64,000 nucleotides of DNA from Roseomonas sp. Lineage in GTDB: Bacteria > Pseudomonadota > Alphaproteobacteria > Acetobacterales > Acetobacteraceae. This document shows, piece by piece, positions 9,363-17,335 of the stretch. The stretch is taken from the NCBI GenBank assembly GCA_031180725.1, contig JAPSLO010000003.1, forward strand, positions 418,741-482,740, given 5' to 3'. Position 1 is the stretch's first letter. Each line of letters opens with the position of its first letter. The notes beneath the pieces are model-generated. The model was not told where the DNA came from, ran no database searches, and saw only the letters and a program-made list of their open reading frames with translations. The translations under genes and the position numbers were made by a program.

Positions 9363-11630
9363 ATGGCCTTCGATACGCTGCCTGGCCTCGGCGTGCCGCT
9401 GCGCCGGCTGGAGGATTCGCGGCTGCTGACGGGCGGCGGCCGCTACGCCGCCCATGGCGCGCCGGACGGGCTGCTGCATGCTGTGTTCCTCCGCTCACCG
9501 CATGCCCATGCGCGCGTGCGGCGCGTGGAGACGGCGATGGCTCGCGCCATGCCCGGCGTCGCCGCGGTGATCACGGCAGACGATACGGCCGGCCTCGGCC
9601 ACAACCCGACCCTGACCGAAATCTTCGACGCCGCCGGCCGGCGACATGTGGAGCCGCCGCGCTACCCCATCACGCGCGACGCCGTGCGCCATGTGGGCGA
9701 GATCGTCGCCATGGTGGTGGCCGAGACCGCGCATGCCGCGCGCGACGCCGCCGAGGCGATCGCGGTGGTCTACGAGCCCCTGCCCGCCGTGATCCTGCCA
9801 GAGGAGGCGCTGACAGAGGACGCTCCGCAGATCCATGCGAAGGCGCCGGGCAACCTGGTCTGCGACTGGCGCAAGGGCGACGCGGAAGCGGTAGAGGCTG
9901 CCTTCGCCCGCGCCGCCCATGTCACGCGGCTGACGCAGCGCGCCGCGCGCATCGTGGCTGGCTACATGGAGCCGCGCGCGGCCCTGGCGGAATGGCACGA
10001 TGGCCAGGTGGTGCTCACCACGCCATCCCAGGGCGTGCATGTGCTGCACCGGATGCTGTGCGATGCCATCCTGCGCTGGCCGCGGGAGAAGCTGCGCGTG
10101 CTCTCCCACGATGTCGGCGGCGGCTTTGGGCCGAAGCTGCCGCCCTACCCCGAACAGGCGCTGGTCTGCTTCGCGGCGGATCGGCTGCACCGCCCGGTGC
10201 GCTGGGTGCAGGAGCGCAGCGAGCACCACCTGGCCGATACCCATGCACGCGACCTGCTGGCGGAGATCGCGCTGGCGCTGGATGATGACGGCCGCTTCCT
10301 GGCGCTGCGGGTGGAGGCCGTCGCGAATTTCGGCGCCTATGTCTCCAGCGTGAACCCGACCATCCCCACCACAGGCATGGCGAAGGTGATCACCGGGCTC
10401 TACGACATCCCGGCCGCGCATATCGCCATGCGCTGCGCCTTCACCAACACCTGCCCCGTGGATGCCGTGCGCGGCGCCGGCAAGCCGGAGGCGCTGGTGC
10501 TGCTGGAACGCGTGGTGGACCAGGCGGCGCGCGAGACAGGGCGCGACCCCGTGGCGCTGCGGCGCCTGAACCTGGTGCGCGCCTTCCCGCACAGGACGGC
10601 GCTGGGATACGTCTATGACAGCGGCGACTATGACGCGCTGTTGGATCGCGCCCTGGCGCTGTCAGATGGCTTCACCGAACGCCGCGCCGCCTCGGAAGCG
10701 CGCGGCAGGCGACGCGGGCGCGGGCTCGCCTGCCACCTGCATGGCTCCGGCGGATGGGGCGACGAGACATCGGTAGTGCGGGTGTTGCCCGACGGCACTG
10801 TCGAGGCGCTGACCGGCACGCAGAACCAGGGTCAGGGCCACCTGACCGCCTATGCCCAGGTGGTCGCCGCCCGCTTCGGCCTGCGGCCGGAGCAGGTGCG
10901 GGTGATGCAGGGAGACAGCGCCGCCCTGCCACGCGGCGGCGGCACCGGCGGGTCGAGCTCCACCATCATCTCCTCCACCACCTTGAAGCGCGCCGCCGAG
11001 GCCGCGATCGAAGCCGGGAAGGATGCGGCGGCCGAAATGCTGGAAGCCGCCCGCGCCGATATCGAATTCGCCGACGGCCACTATCAGGTGGCCGGCACCG
11101 ACCGGCGTATGGCGCTGTTGGCCGTGGCCCGCCAGGCGGGCGGGCTGCAAGGCACGGCGGAATTCGACAGCACTGTTGCCTCCTGGCCCGCCGGCGTGGC
11201 GGTGGCGGAGGTGGAGCTGGACCCGGAGACCGGTGCCGTCACCCTCGACCGCTTCGTGGCCGCGGTGGATGCCGGCACGGTGGTGAACCCGCTATTGCTG
11301 GCAGGCCAGCTGCACGGCGGCTTCGCCGCCGGGATCGGCCAGGCGCTGCTGGAACAGGCGGTGTATGACGCGGACGGGCAACTGCTCAGCGCGACACTGA
11401 TGGACTACGCCATGCCGCGCGCCGGCGACCTGCCGGCCTTCGCGCATGAAAGCGTCCCCGCCCCTACGCCCAACAATCCCCTCGGTATCAAGGGCGTGGG
11501 CGAATTGCCAACCAATGGCGCGCCGGCCGCTGTGGCGAATGCGGTGACGGATGCGCTGGGTGGCAGGCTGGTGGATCTGCCGATGACAGCCGCGAAGCTC
11601 TGGGCGGCGCTGAACAAGGAAGGGATCTGA
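9363..11630 (+). CDS. Xanthine dehydrogenase family molybdopterin-binding subunit
   Basis: This is a 755-residue large subunit of the xanthine oxidase/CO dehydrogenase family, which hydroxylates aldehydes, purines or other N-heterocycles at a molybdenum centre. It opens with the family-typical GVPLRRLEDSRLLTGGGRY. It contains the molybdopterin-contact loop GGGFGPK (residues 252-258), the QNQGQGHLTAYAQ segment and a C-terminal GVGE whose E714 corresponds to the catalytic base. No FAD subunit or 2Fe-2S subunit gene lies next to it, which is unusual because these normally sit together; the partners must be encoded elsewhere. AGGAGG lies five bases before the ATG. The stop overlaps the M20 peptidase start by one base (TGATG), so a joint pathway is likely. 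Confidence 0.92.
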   Translation: MAFDTLPGLGVPLRRLEDSRLLTGGGRYAAHGAPDGLLHAVFLRSPHAHARVRRVETAMARAMPGVAAVITADDTAGLGHNPTLTEIFDAAGRRHVEPPRYPITRDAVRHVGEIVAMVVAETAHAARDAAEAIAVVYEPLPAVILPEEALTEDAPQIHAKAPGNLVCDWRKGDAEAVEAAFARAAHVTRLTQRAARIVAGYMEPRAALAEWHDGQVVLTTPSQGVHVLHRMLCDAILRWPREKLRVLSHDVGGGFGPKLPPYPEQALVCFAADRLHRPVRWVQERSEHHLADTHARDLLAEIALALDDDGRFLALRVEAVANFGAYVSSVNPTIPTTGMAKVITGLYDIPAAHIAMRCAFTNTCPVDAVRGAGKPEALVLLERVVDQAARETGRDPVALRRLNLVRAFPHRTALGYVYDSGDYDALLDRALALSDGFTERRAASEARGRRRGRGLACHLHGSGGWGDETSVVRVLPDGTVEALTGTQNQGQGHLTAYAQVVAARFGLRPEQVRVMQGDSAALPRGGGTGGSSSTIISSTTLKRAAEAAIEAGKDAAAEMLEAARADIEFADGHYQVAGTDRRMALLAVARQAGGLQGTAEFDSTVASWPAGVAVAEVELDPETGAVTLDRFVAAVDAGTVVNPLLLAGQLHGGFAAGIGQALLEQAVYDADGQLLSATLMDYAMPRAGDLPAFAHESVPAPTPNNPLGIKGVGELPTNGAPAAVANAVTDALGGRLVDLPMTAAKLWAALNKEGI

Positions 11631-12916
11631 TGGCTGACGAGGCACTTCTGGCGCGGCTGCGCGCGGCGGTAGAACAGGGTTTCGTGGCCGAGACCGCCTT
11701 TCTGCAACAGCTTGTGCGCTTCCCTTCCACGCGCGGCAATGAAGGCCCGCTGCAGGACTGGGTGCACCGGGAACTCGCCACGCGCGGCTACCAGATGGAC
11801 CGCTTCACCATCGCGGATGTCCCGCTGGCCGCGCATGAGAAGGCGAGCCCGATGGTGGAGGCCGATCCCGCCCGCAGCGTGCAGGTGGTGGCTGCGCACC
11901 GCGCTTCCGCGCCGACCGGCCGCAGCCTGATCATGCAGGGCCATATCGACGTGGTGCCGGCAGGGCCGGAGGCGATGTGGACCCACCCGCCCTATTCCGG
12001 CGTGGTGCGCGATGGCTGGCTCTATGGACGCGGCGCGCATGACATGAAGGCGGGCGTGGCGGCGATGATCTTCGCCATGGACGCGATCCGCGCCGCGGGG
12101 CTGGAACCGGCGGCCGATGTCTACATGCAGACCGTGACCGAGGAGGAGAGCACCGGCAATGGTGCGCTGGCGACGTTGCTGCGTGGCTACCGCGCCGATG
12201 CCGCGCTGATCCCGGAACCCACCGGCCATACCATCACCCGCTGCCACACCGGCACGCTGTGGTTCCGCCTGCGCGTGCGCGGCGTGCCGGTGCATGTGAT
12301 GGTGGCGCAGGACGGCACCAACGCCATCCTTTCGGCTTTCCACCTGGTCCAGGCCCTGCAGGCGCATACGGCGAAGCTGAATGAGGCAGCGAAGGCGCAT
12401 CCCTGGTTCGGCGCCGTGAGGGACCCGATCAAGTTCAATCCCGGCATCATCCGCGGCGGTGACTGGGCCAGCTCTACCCCCGCCTGGTGCGAGGTGGATT
12501 GCCGCATTGGCCTGCTGCCCGGCACGGATGTCGCCGAGGCCATGGCGGGCGTGGAGCGCTGCGTGGCGGAAGCGGCGACGGGCGATGCTTTCCTGGCCAA
12601 CAACAAGCCGGAGATCGAATTCCACGGCTTCCGCGCCGACGGTTATGTGCTGGAGCCCGGCAGCGAGGCCGAGGCGGTACTGGCCGCCGCGCACAGCCAG
12701 GTGCATGGCAGGCCGATGGAGGAACGCCGCAGCACCGCGGTGAACGACACGCGCTTCTACGGCCTGTATTTCGGCATCCCGGCGTTGTGCTACGGCCCCA
12801 AGGGCGAAGGCGCGCATGGCTTCGACGAGCGCACCTCCCTGGCCGATCTGAAGACCTGCACACTGACCATTGCCGCCTTCATCGCCGATTGGTGCGGCCT
12901 GCGCGAACGCGGCTGA
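11630..12916 (+). CDS. M20-family metallopeptidase (ArgE/DapE-type deacylase)
   Basis: This is a 428-residue zinc-dependent amidohydrolase of the M20 family, which removes acyl groups from amino acids or cleaves small amides. Metal-site residues are visible: H105 and D107 in QGHIDVVPAG, D138 in GRGAHDMKAG, catalytic E171 with E172 in TVTEEEST, and H396 in EGAHGFDERTS. The lid/dimerisation domain occupies roughly residues 200-315. It is translationally coupled (1-base overlap) to the molybdoprotein gene, suggesting hydrolysis of an amide before or after oxidation of a heterocycle or aldehyde. The substrate is unknown. Ring-opening amidase work on a purine- or hydantoin-like compound is one possibility (inference). 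Confidence 0.9.
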   Translation: MADEALLARLRAAVEQGFVAETAFLQQLVRFPSTRGNEGPLQDWVHRELATRGYQMDRFTIADVPLAAHEKASPMVEADPARSVQVVAAHRASAPTGRSLIMQGHIDVVPAGPEAMWTHPPYSGVVRDGWLYGRGAHDMKAGVAAMIFAMDAIRAAGLEPAADVYMQTVTEEESTGNGALATLLRGYRADAALIPEPTGHTITRCHTGTLWFRLRVRGVPVHVMVAQDGTNAILSAFHLVQALQAHTAKLNEAAKAHPWFGAVRDPIKFNPGIIRGGDWASSTPAWCEVDCRIGLLPGTDVAEAMAGVERCVAEAATGDAFLANNKPEIEFHGFRADGYVLEPGSEAEAVLAAAHSQVHGRPMEERRSTAVNDTRFYGLYFGIPALCYGPKGEGAHGFDERTSLADLKTCTLTIAAFIADWCGLRERG

Positions 12917-12931
12917 TCCCCTGCAGAGGCG

Positions 12932-14518
12932 CTAATGCGCCTCTGCCCCTCCGCCAGCTCCGCCCGGCTTGCGCAGCAGGAACACCAGCGGGATGGCGCA
13001 GAAGAACAGCAGGCTCATCAGGAACAGCACATCGTTATAGGCCAGCACCAGCGCCTCCCGCTGCACGACGCCATACACCCGTCGCAGGGCGGCCATTTCC
13101 GCATCCGCGTTGCTCATGCGCTGCGCCATGGCGCCGGTCATCGTATCCAGGAAGTCCACCGCGCCGGGTCGCGCCCAGCTCACCTGCTCGCCAAGCTGGA
13201 CGCGATGCAGGAAGCCGCGGTCCTGGACCAGCGTGTTGATCAGCGCCAGCCCCACCGCGCCACCCAGGTTGCGCGTCAGGTTGTAGAGCCCGGAGGCGTT
13301 CTTCAGCATGGAGGGCGGCAGCGTGCCGAGCGCCACCTGGTTGACCGGCAGCATCACGAACATCATCGCGAAGCCGCGCAGCCCCAGCGGCACCGCCAGT
13401 TCCGTAAAGGAATGCTGCGCCGTCAGCCGCCCCGTCATCAGCACGGAGACGCCGAACAGCAGCAGGCCGAAGGCCAGCATCACCCGCAGATCCAGCACCC
13501 GCGCGAGCCGCCCGGCGATCGGCGCGGCCAAGAACATGCAGAGGCCGGTGATGAACATCACCTCCCCGATCTGCAGTGAATCATAGCCGCGGACGCGCGC
13601 CAGGAAGAGCGGGATGAGGTACACCGCGCCGTAGAGCCCAATGCCCACGGTGAAGCTGAACAGGCTGCCGATGGCGAAGTTGCGGTTGCCGAAGGCGCGC
13701 AGCTCCACGATCGGGTCGCGCCGGGTGAAGGCACGCCAGAAGAAGCCCACGCCGGAGATCGCGGCCACCAGCGCGAAGACCGCCACGGTGTGGTCCGCCA
13801 GCCAGTCCCAGCGCGGTCCTTCCTCCATCACGTATTCCACGCTGCCGAGGAAGGCGGCCATGAAGCCCAGCCCCCACCAGTCGAAACGGCTGAACAGGCT
13901 GCGGTCGGGCTTGTCGATATCCAGCGTAGACCACACCACCGCTGCCACGGCCAGACCCACCGGCACATTGATCAGGAACAGCCAATGCCAGGAGAACATC
14001 TGGGTCAGCCAGCCGCCCAGCGTGGGGCCGATGGTGGGCGCCAGCGTCGCGGTCAGGCCGATCACCACGCTCATTCGCACCCGCTGCGGGCCGCGGAACA
14101 GCAGGAAGCTGGTGGCGAAGACGGTGGGGATCATCGCGCCGCCCAGGAAGCCCTGCAGCGCGCGAAACAGGATCATCACCGGCAGCGTGGTGGCGAAGGC
14201 GCAGGCCAGAGATGAGATGGTGAAGCCCAGCGCGGACAGCGTGAACAGCACCCGCGTGGACAGCAGCCGCGACAACATCCCCGACAGCGGGATCATCACG
14301 ATCTCCGCGATCAGGTAGCTGGTCTGGATCCAGCTCGCCTCATCCGGGCTGGCGGCAAGGCCTGCCTGGATCTCGCTGATGGAGGCGGCGACGATCTGGA
14401 TGTCCAGGATGGCCATGAACATCCCGAAGACCATCGCCATGAAGCCGACCCACTCGGCGCGGCCCAGCTTCGCCCCCGCTGGTGCGTAGCCGGCGGAGCC
14501 TGCCGTGGTGGCGCTCAT
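12932..14518 (-). CDS. DHA2-family MFS multidrug efflux permease (EmrB-like)
   Basis: This is a 528-residue inner-membrane drug:proton antiporter of the 14-transmembrane DHA2 family. The first helix holds GMFMAILDIQIVAASISEIQ, matching the family's LD-x-TIVN position, and the segment from RALQGFLGGAMIPTV is family-typical. It would pump hydrophobic compounds through a periplasmic adaptor to an outer-membrane channel; no TolC-like gene is nearby. The start ATG lies six bases downstream of the stop of the HlyD-type adaptor gene, so both form one operon under the promoter flanked by the two TetR-type operators at 15719-15799. Confidence 0.93.
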   Translation of the reverse strand: MSATTAGSAGYAPAGAKLGRAEWVGFMAMVFGMFMAILDIQIVAASISEIQAGLAASPDEASWIQTSYLIAEIVMIPLSGMLSRLLSTRVLFTLSALGFTISSLACAFATTLPVMILFRALQGFLGGAMIPTVFATSFLLFRGPQRVRMSVVIGLTATLAPTIGPTLGGWLTQMFSWHWLFLINVPVGLAVAAVVWSTLDIDKPDRSLFSRFDWWGLGFMAAFLGSVEYVMEEGPRWDWLADHTVAVFALVAAISGVGFFWRAFTRRDPIVELRAFGNRNFAIGSLFSFTVGIGLYGAVYLIPLFLARVRGYDSLQIGEVMFITGLCMFLAAPIAGRLARVLDLRVMLAFGLLLFGVSVLMTGRLTAQHSFTELAVPLGLRGFAMMFVMLPVNQVALGTLPPSMLKNASGLYNLTRNLGGAVGLALINTLVQDRGFLHRVQLGEQVSWARPGAVDFLDTMTGAMAQRMSNADAEMAALRRVYGVVQREALVLAYNDVLFLMSLLFFCAIPLVFLLRKPGGAGGGAEAH

Positions 14519-14524
14519 CGCAGG

Positions 14525-15694
14525 CTACCGCCCGAGTCCCAGCGTGGCAGCCGTGGCGGCCAGAATGCCGCGCGGGGCGCTGGGGTCGTCACGCGTGTCC
14601 ACCTCGGCTTCCACCGAAAGACCGGGGCGCAGCAGGGCAAGCTTCGCGACGTCCTCCGCCTCGATCGCCACGCGCACGGGCACGCGCTGCACGATCTTGG
14701 TGAAGTTGCCGGTCGCGTTCTCCGGCGGCAGCAGGCTGAACTGGCTGCCCGTGGCAGGGGCGAGGCTCTCCACCCGGCCATGCAGCTCCAGCCCTGGCAG
14801 CGCATCCACCGTCACGTACACCGGCTGGCCGGGGCGCATGCGGGTCAGCTGCGTCTCCTTGAAGTTCGCCACCACCCATTGCCGCTCCGGCGGCGGCGCA
14901 ACGGCGATTAACTGCTGGCCGGCGCGCACATGCTGGCCGAGCTGTGCGGCGCGGTTGCCGGCGATACCCTCGAAAGGCGCGCGGATGATCGTGTGGTCCA
15001 GGTTGTTGCGGGCCAGCGCCAGCTGCGCGGCGGCGCTGTCGCGGCGCGCCTCGGCTTGGCGGCGGCTGGCTTCCAGCACCGGAAGCTGGCGGCGCTGGGC
15101 GTTGAGCTGCGCCTCAGCCGCGGCCACCGCCGCTTCGGCCTTGCGCAGATCGGCCACCGCACGCTCCTGCGCCTGGCGCGAGGTATAGCCGCCGCCCACC
15201 AGCTCATTCGCGCGCCGGGCGTCGGTGGCGGCGCGCTGGCGCTCGGCCTCGCTGCTGGCGACCTGCGCCTCGGCAACGGCGATCTGCGCCTGCTGCTGGG
15301 CGATCTGCTCCGCCAGCGTGGCGACGGCCGCCTCGGCCTCCGCCAGGCCGGCTTCAGCCTCCGCCAGCCGCGCCTTCCAGTCGCGGTCCTCCAGCCGGAT
15401 CAGCGGCTGACCGGCGACGACGCGCTGGTTGTCCGTGACCAGGATCTCCGCCACGTCACCCTCGATGCGGGAGGACAGCACGGCGATGTCGCCGGCGATG
15501 GCGGCATTGTCGGTGGATTGCAGGAAGCGGGCGGTGGTCCACCACCAGCTGCCGCCCAGCGCCGCGCCGCCCAGGACGGCGACCAGCAGCAGGGCGCGGA
15601 GACGGCGGGCAAGGCTCTTCTTCAGCTGGGCGGGGCCGCCAACGGGGGTCAACAGCCCCTCTCCGCCGGGCTGGGTCTCAGTGCGGGCGTTCAT
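14525..15694 (-). CDS. HlyD/EmrA-family membrane fusion protein
   Basis: This is a 389-residue periplasmic adaptor linking an inner-membrane efflux pump to an outer-membrane channel. A single N-terminal membrane anchor (about residues 28-48) is followed by a biotinyl-lipoyl half (DNAAIAGDIAVLSSRIEG), a long Ala/Glu/Gln-rich coiled-coil hairpin (about residues 95-190), and the returning lipoyl half with IRAPFEGIAGNRAAQLGQHV. The start is at MNART (15694) or nine bases upstream (15703). The open frame extends to 15745, but that stretch overlaps a palindromic operator and is unlikely to be translated. The gene precedes the EmrB-like permease by six bases. Confidence 0.92.
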   Translation of the reverse strand: MNARTETQPGGEGLLTPVGGPAQLKKSLARRLRALLLVAVLGGAALGGSWWWTTARFLQSTDNAAIAGDIAVLSSRIEGDVAEILVTDNQRVVAGQPLIRLEDRDWKARLAEAEAGLAEAEAAVATLAEQIAQQQAQIAVAEAQVASSEAERQRAATDARRANELVGGGYTSRQAQERAVADLRKAEAAVAAAEAQLNAQRRQLPVLEASRRQAEARRDSAAAQLALARNNLDHTIIRAPFEGIAGNRAAQLGQHVRAGQQLIAVAPPPERQWVVANFKETQLTRMRPGQPVYVTVDALPGLELHGRVESLAPATGSQFSLLPPENATGNFTKIVQRVPVRVAIEAEDVAKLALLRPGLSVEAEVDTRDDPSAPRGILAATAATLGLGR

Positions 15695-15718
15695 GTCGGG
15701 CATTCCAGGGACGACCAG

Positions 15719-15735
15719 AACTGAACGGTTCAGTT
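15719..15735. promoter_or_regulatory. TetR-type operator 1
   Basis: This is a perfect 17-base palindrome with arms AACTGAAC and GTTCAGTT around one G. It lies just upstream of the HlyD-type gene start and is repeated at 15781-15799; the centres are 63 bases apart, six helical turns. A candidate minus-strand promoter lies between the sites (-35 at 15771-15776 reading TTGTGT, -10 at 15747-15752 reading TACATA, 18-base spacer). That would place this operator at the transcription start. Confidence 0.8.
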
Positions 15736-15780
15736 TAGCCAGCACCTATGTAGGATGGGACGAGGACGGAACACAAGGGA

Positions 15781-15799
15781 AAACTGAACGGTTCAGTTT
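15781..15799. promoter_or_regulatory. TetR-type operator 2
   Basis: This is a perfect 19-base palindrome with arms AAACTGAAC and GTTCAGTTT around one G, identical in its core to operator 1. It lies 42 bases upstream of the divergent tetR-type ATG and just upstream of the candidate -35 of the efflux operon. It could therefore mediate both autoregulation and efflux repression. Confidence 0.8.
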
Positions 15800-15841
15800 A
15801 CCCTTGCGTCATCTGCTGCGGCAGACCAGATTTCGCGTGTC

Positions 15842-16510
15842 ATGTCCGAAGCCCTGGAAGCAGGTTGCGTCCCCTCCCCCGTTGCGTCCCGAAAGCGCCA
15901 GGCGGTGCTGGAGGCGGCAGCGAAGCTGTTCATCGGCCAGGGCTATGGGGCGGTGTCCATGGACGCGGTGGCCAAGGCGGCCGGTGTGTCCAAGGCGACG
16001 CTCTATGCGCATTTCAGCGGGAAGGACGCGCTGTTCGCCGAAATTGTCCGCAACCGATTGTCCCGGCTGAAGACCGATTCCGCAACGGTCGCGAATCACG
16101 CCCTGCCCCCGCGCGAATCGCTCCGTGCCATGGGCCAGCACTGGATGCGCTTCATGCTGGCGCCGCGGACGCTGGCCATCTACCGCATCGTGGTGGGGGA
16201 AGGGACGCGCTTCCCCGATCTGGCGCGCGCCTTCCATGCCGCCGGGCCGGACCAGGGGCTGGCCTGGATGACTGCCTGGGTGGAGGAGGAGATCCGCCTC
16301 GGCCGCCTGCGCGCCGATACCAACGCCCAGCGCGCGGCGGAGCAGATGGTGGGGCTGCTGCGCGGCAACCTCTATTTGCGCAGCGTGCTCGGCCTGCAAA
16401 CCACCGTGACGGATGCCGAGATCGACGAGGTGGTGGACGCGGCCGCCGAGACCTTCCTGCGGGCCTACGGCACCGAGCCCTCCCCCTCGCCCGCTGCGCA
16501 CGCTACCTAA
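15842..16510 (+). CDS. TetR/AcrR-family transcriptional regulator
   Basis: This is a 222-residue one-domain-per-half regulator. The N-terminal DNA-binding domain (about residues 16-62) has a clear helix-turn-helix in MDAVAKAAGVSKATLYAHF, followed by SGKDALFAEIV. The C-terminal ligand-binding half is helical and resembles the AcrR-like C-terminal family that ends in repeated short helices. It diverges from the emrAB-type operon, and two copies of a 17-base palindrome lie between them. It is therefore very likely the local repressor, released by an efflux substrate. The ligand is unknown. Confidence 0.93.
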   Translation: MSEALEAGCVPSPVASRKRQAVLEAAAKLFIGQGYGAVSMDAVAKAAGVSKATLYAHFSGKDALFAEIVRNRLSRLKTDSATVANHALPPRESLRAMGQHWMRFMLAPRTLAIYRIVVGEGTRFPDLARAFHAAGPDQGLAWMTAWVEEEIRLGRLRADTNAQRAAEQMVGLLRGNLYLRSVLGLQTTVTDAEIDEVVDAAAETFLRAYGTEPSPSPAAHAT

Positions 16511-16582
16511 AGCCGGCCAGCGGCGCGCCGGCGCGCATCCCCGCGCGACATGCGCGCCGCCGCGAAGGGGAGACCACGCGCC

Positions 16583-17293
16583 ATGAAGATCACCTGGTTC
16601 GGCCATTCCGCCTATCGCCTGGAATTCGGCAAATCCGTCGTCATCATCGACCCCTTTCTCAGTGGCAATCCCGTCTTCAAGGGCGATGCGGCCGCCGTCA
16701 CCGAAGGTGCCACGCATATCGTGCTGACCCACGGCCATGCCGACCATGTGGGCGACGCGCTGGCGATCCACGAGCGCACCGGCGCCAAGCTGGTGTCGAA
16801 TTACGAAATCTGCATGTGGCTGGCGAAGAAGGGTCTGAAGGCGATGGACCCGATGAATACCGGCGGCACGACGGATCAGGGCGAGTTTACTGTGACGCTC
16901 ACCATCGCCTTCCACTCCAGCGCGGTGATGGATGAGAACGGTGTCACCCATGACCTCGGCCTGCCGAACGGCGTGGTGATCACGCCCAAGGCCAGCAGCG
17001 AGCCCACGGTCTACCACATGGGCGATACAGAAATCTTTTCCGACATGGCGCTGATCGACGAGTTGCACCGGCCCTCGGTGGCCATCGTGCCGGTGGGCGA
17101 CCGCTTCACCATGGATGGCCGTCGCGGTGCCATGGCCGTGCGACGTTTCCTGCCGAGCGTCACCACCGCCATCCCCTGCCACTTCGGCACCTTTGGCCTG
17201 CTCAGCCCGAACGCCGACGCATTCGTAAAAGGGCTGGAAGGCCACAGCGCGAAGCCGCTGGTGCCGGAGATCGGCAAGCCCTTCACCGTCTGA
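16583..17293 (+). CDS. UPF0173 metal-dependent hydrolase
   Basis: This is a 236-residue metallo-beta-lactamase-fold hydrolase of the UPF0173 (YtkL-like) family; the physiological substrate is not known. [14 protein letters not shown] is the typical start. The metal site includes H50, H52, D54 and H55 in [11 protein letters not shown], a later HMGDTEIF aspartate and a PCHFGTFG histidine. I start at the ATG at 16583, ten bases after GGGGAG; an upstream in-frame start adds only basic residues. The last 14 bases of the gene, including the stop, are tandemly repeated right after it (17294-17307). It converges with the spoVR gene. Confidence 0.92.
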   Translation: MKITWFGHSAYRLEFGKSVVIIDPFLSGNPVFKGDAAAVTEGATHIVLTHGHADHVGDALAIHERTGAKLVSNYEICMWLAKKGLKAMDPMNTGGTTDQGEFTVTLTIAFHSSAVMDENGVTHDLGLPNGVVITPKASSEPTVYHMGDTEIFSDMALIDELHRPSVAIVPVGDRFTMDGRRGAMAVRRFLPSVTTAIPCHFGTFGLLSPNADAFVKGLEGHSAKPLVPEIGKPFTV

Positions 17294-17307
17294 CCTTCAC
17301 CGTCTGA
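17294..17307 (+). repeat. 14-base tandem duplication of the UPF0173 gene end
   Basis: The bases CCTTCACCGTCTGA at 17280-17293, which encode the last codons and stop of the UPF0173 gene, are repeated exactly at 17294-17307. This looks like a recent slippage duplication. Because the first copy keeps its stop, the protein is unchanged. Confidence 0.85.
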
Positions 17308-17335
17308 CCCGGATGCGGGCGGGCTGACCCCCGCC

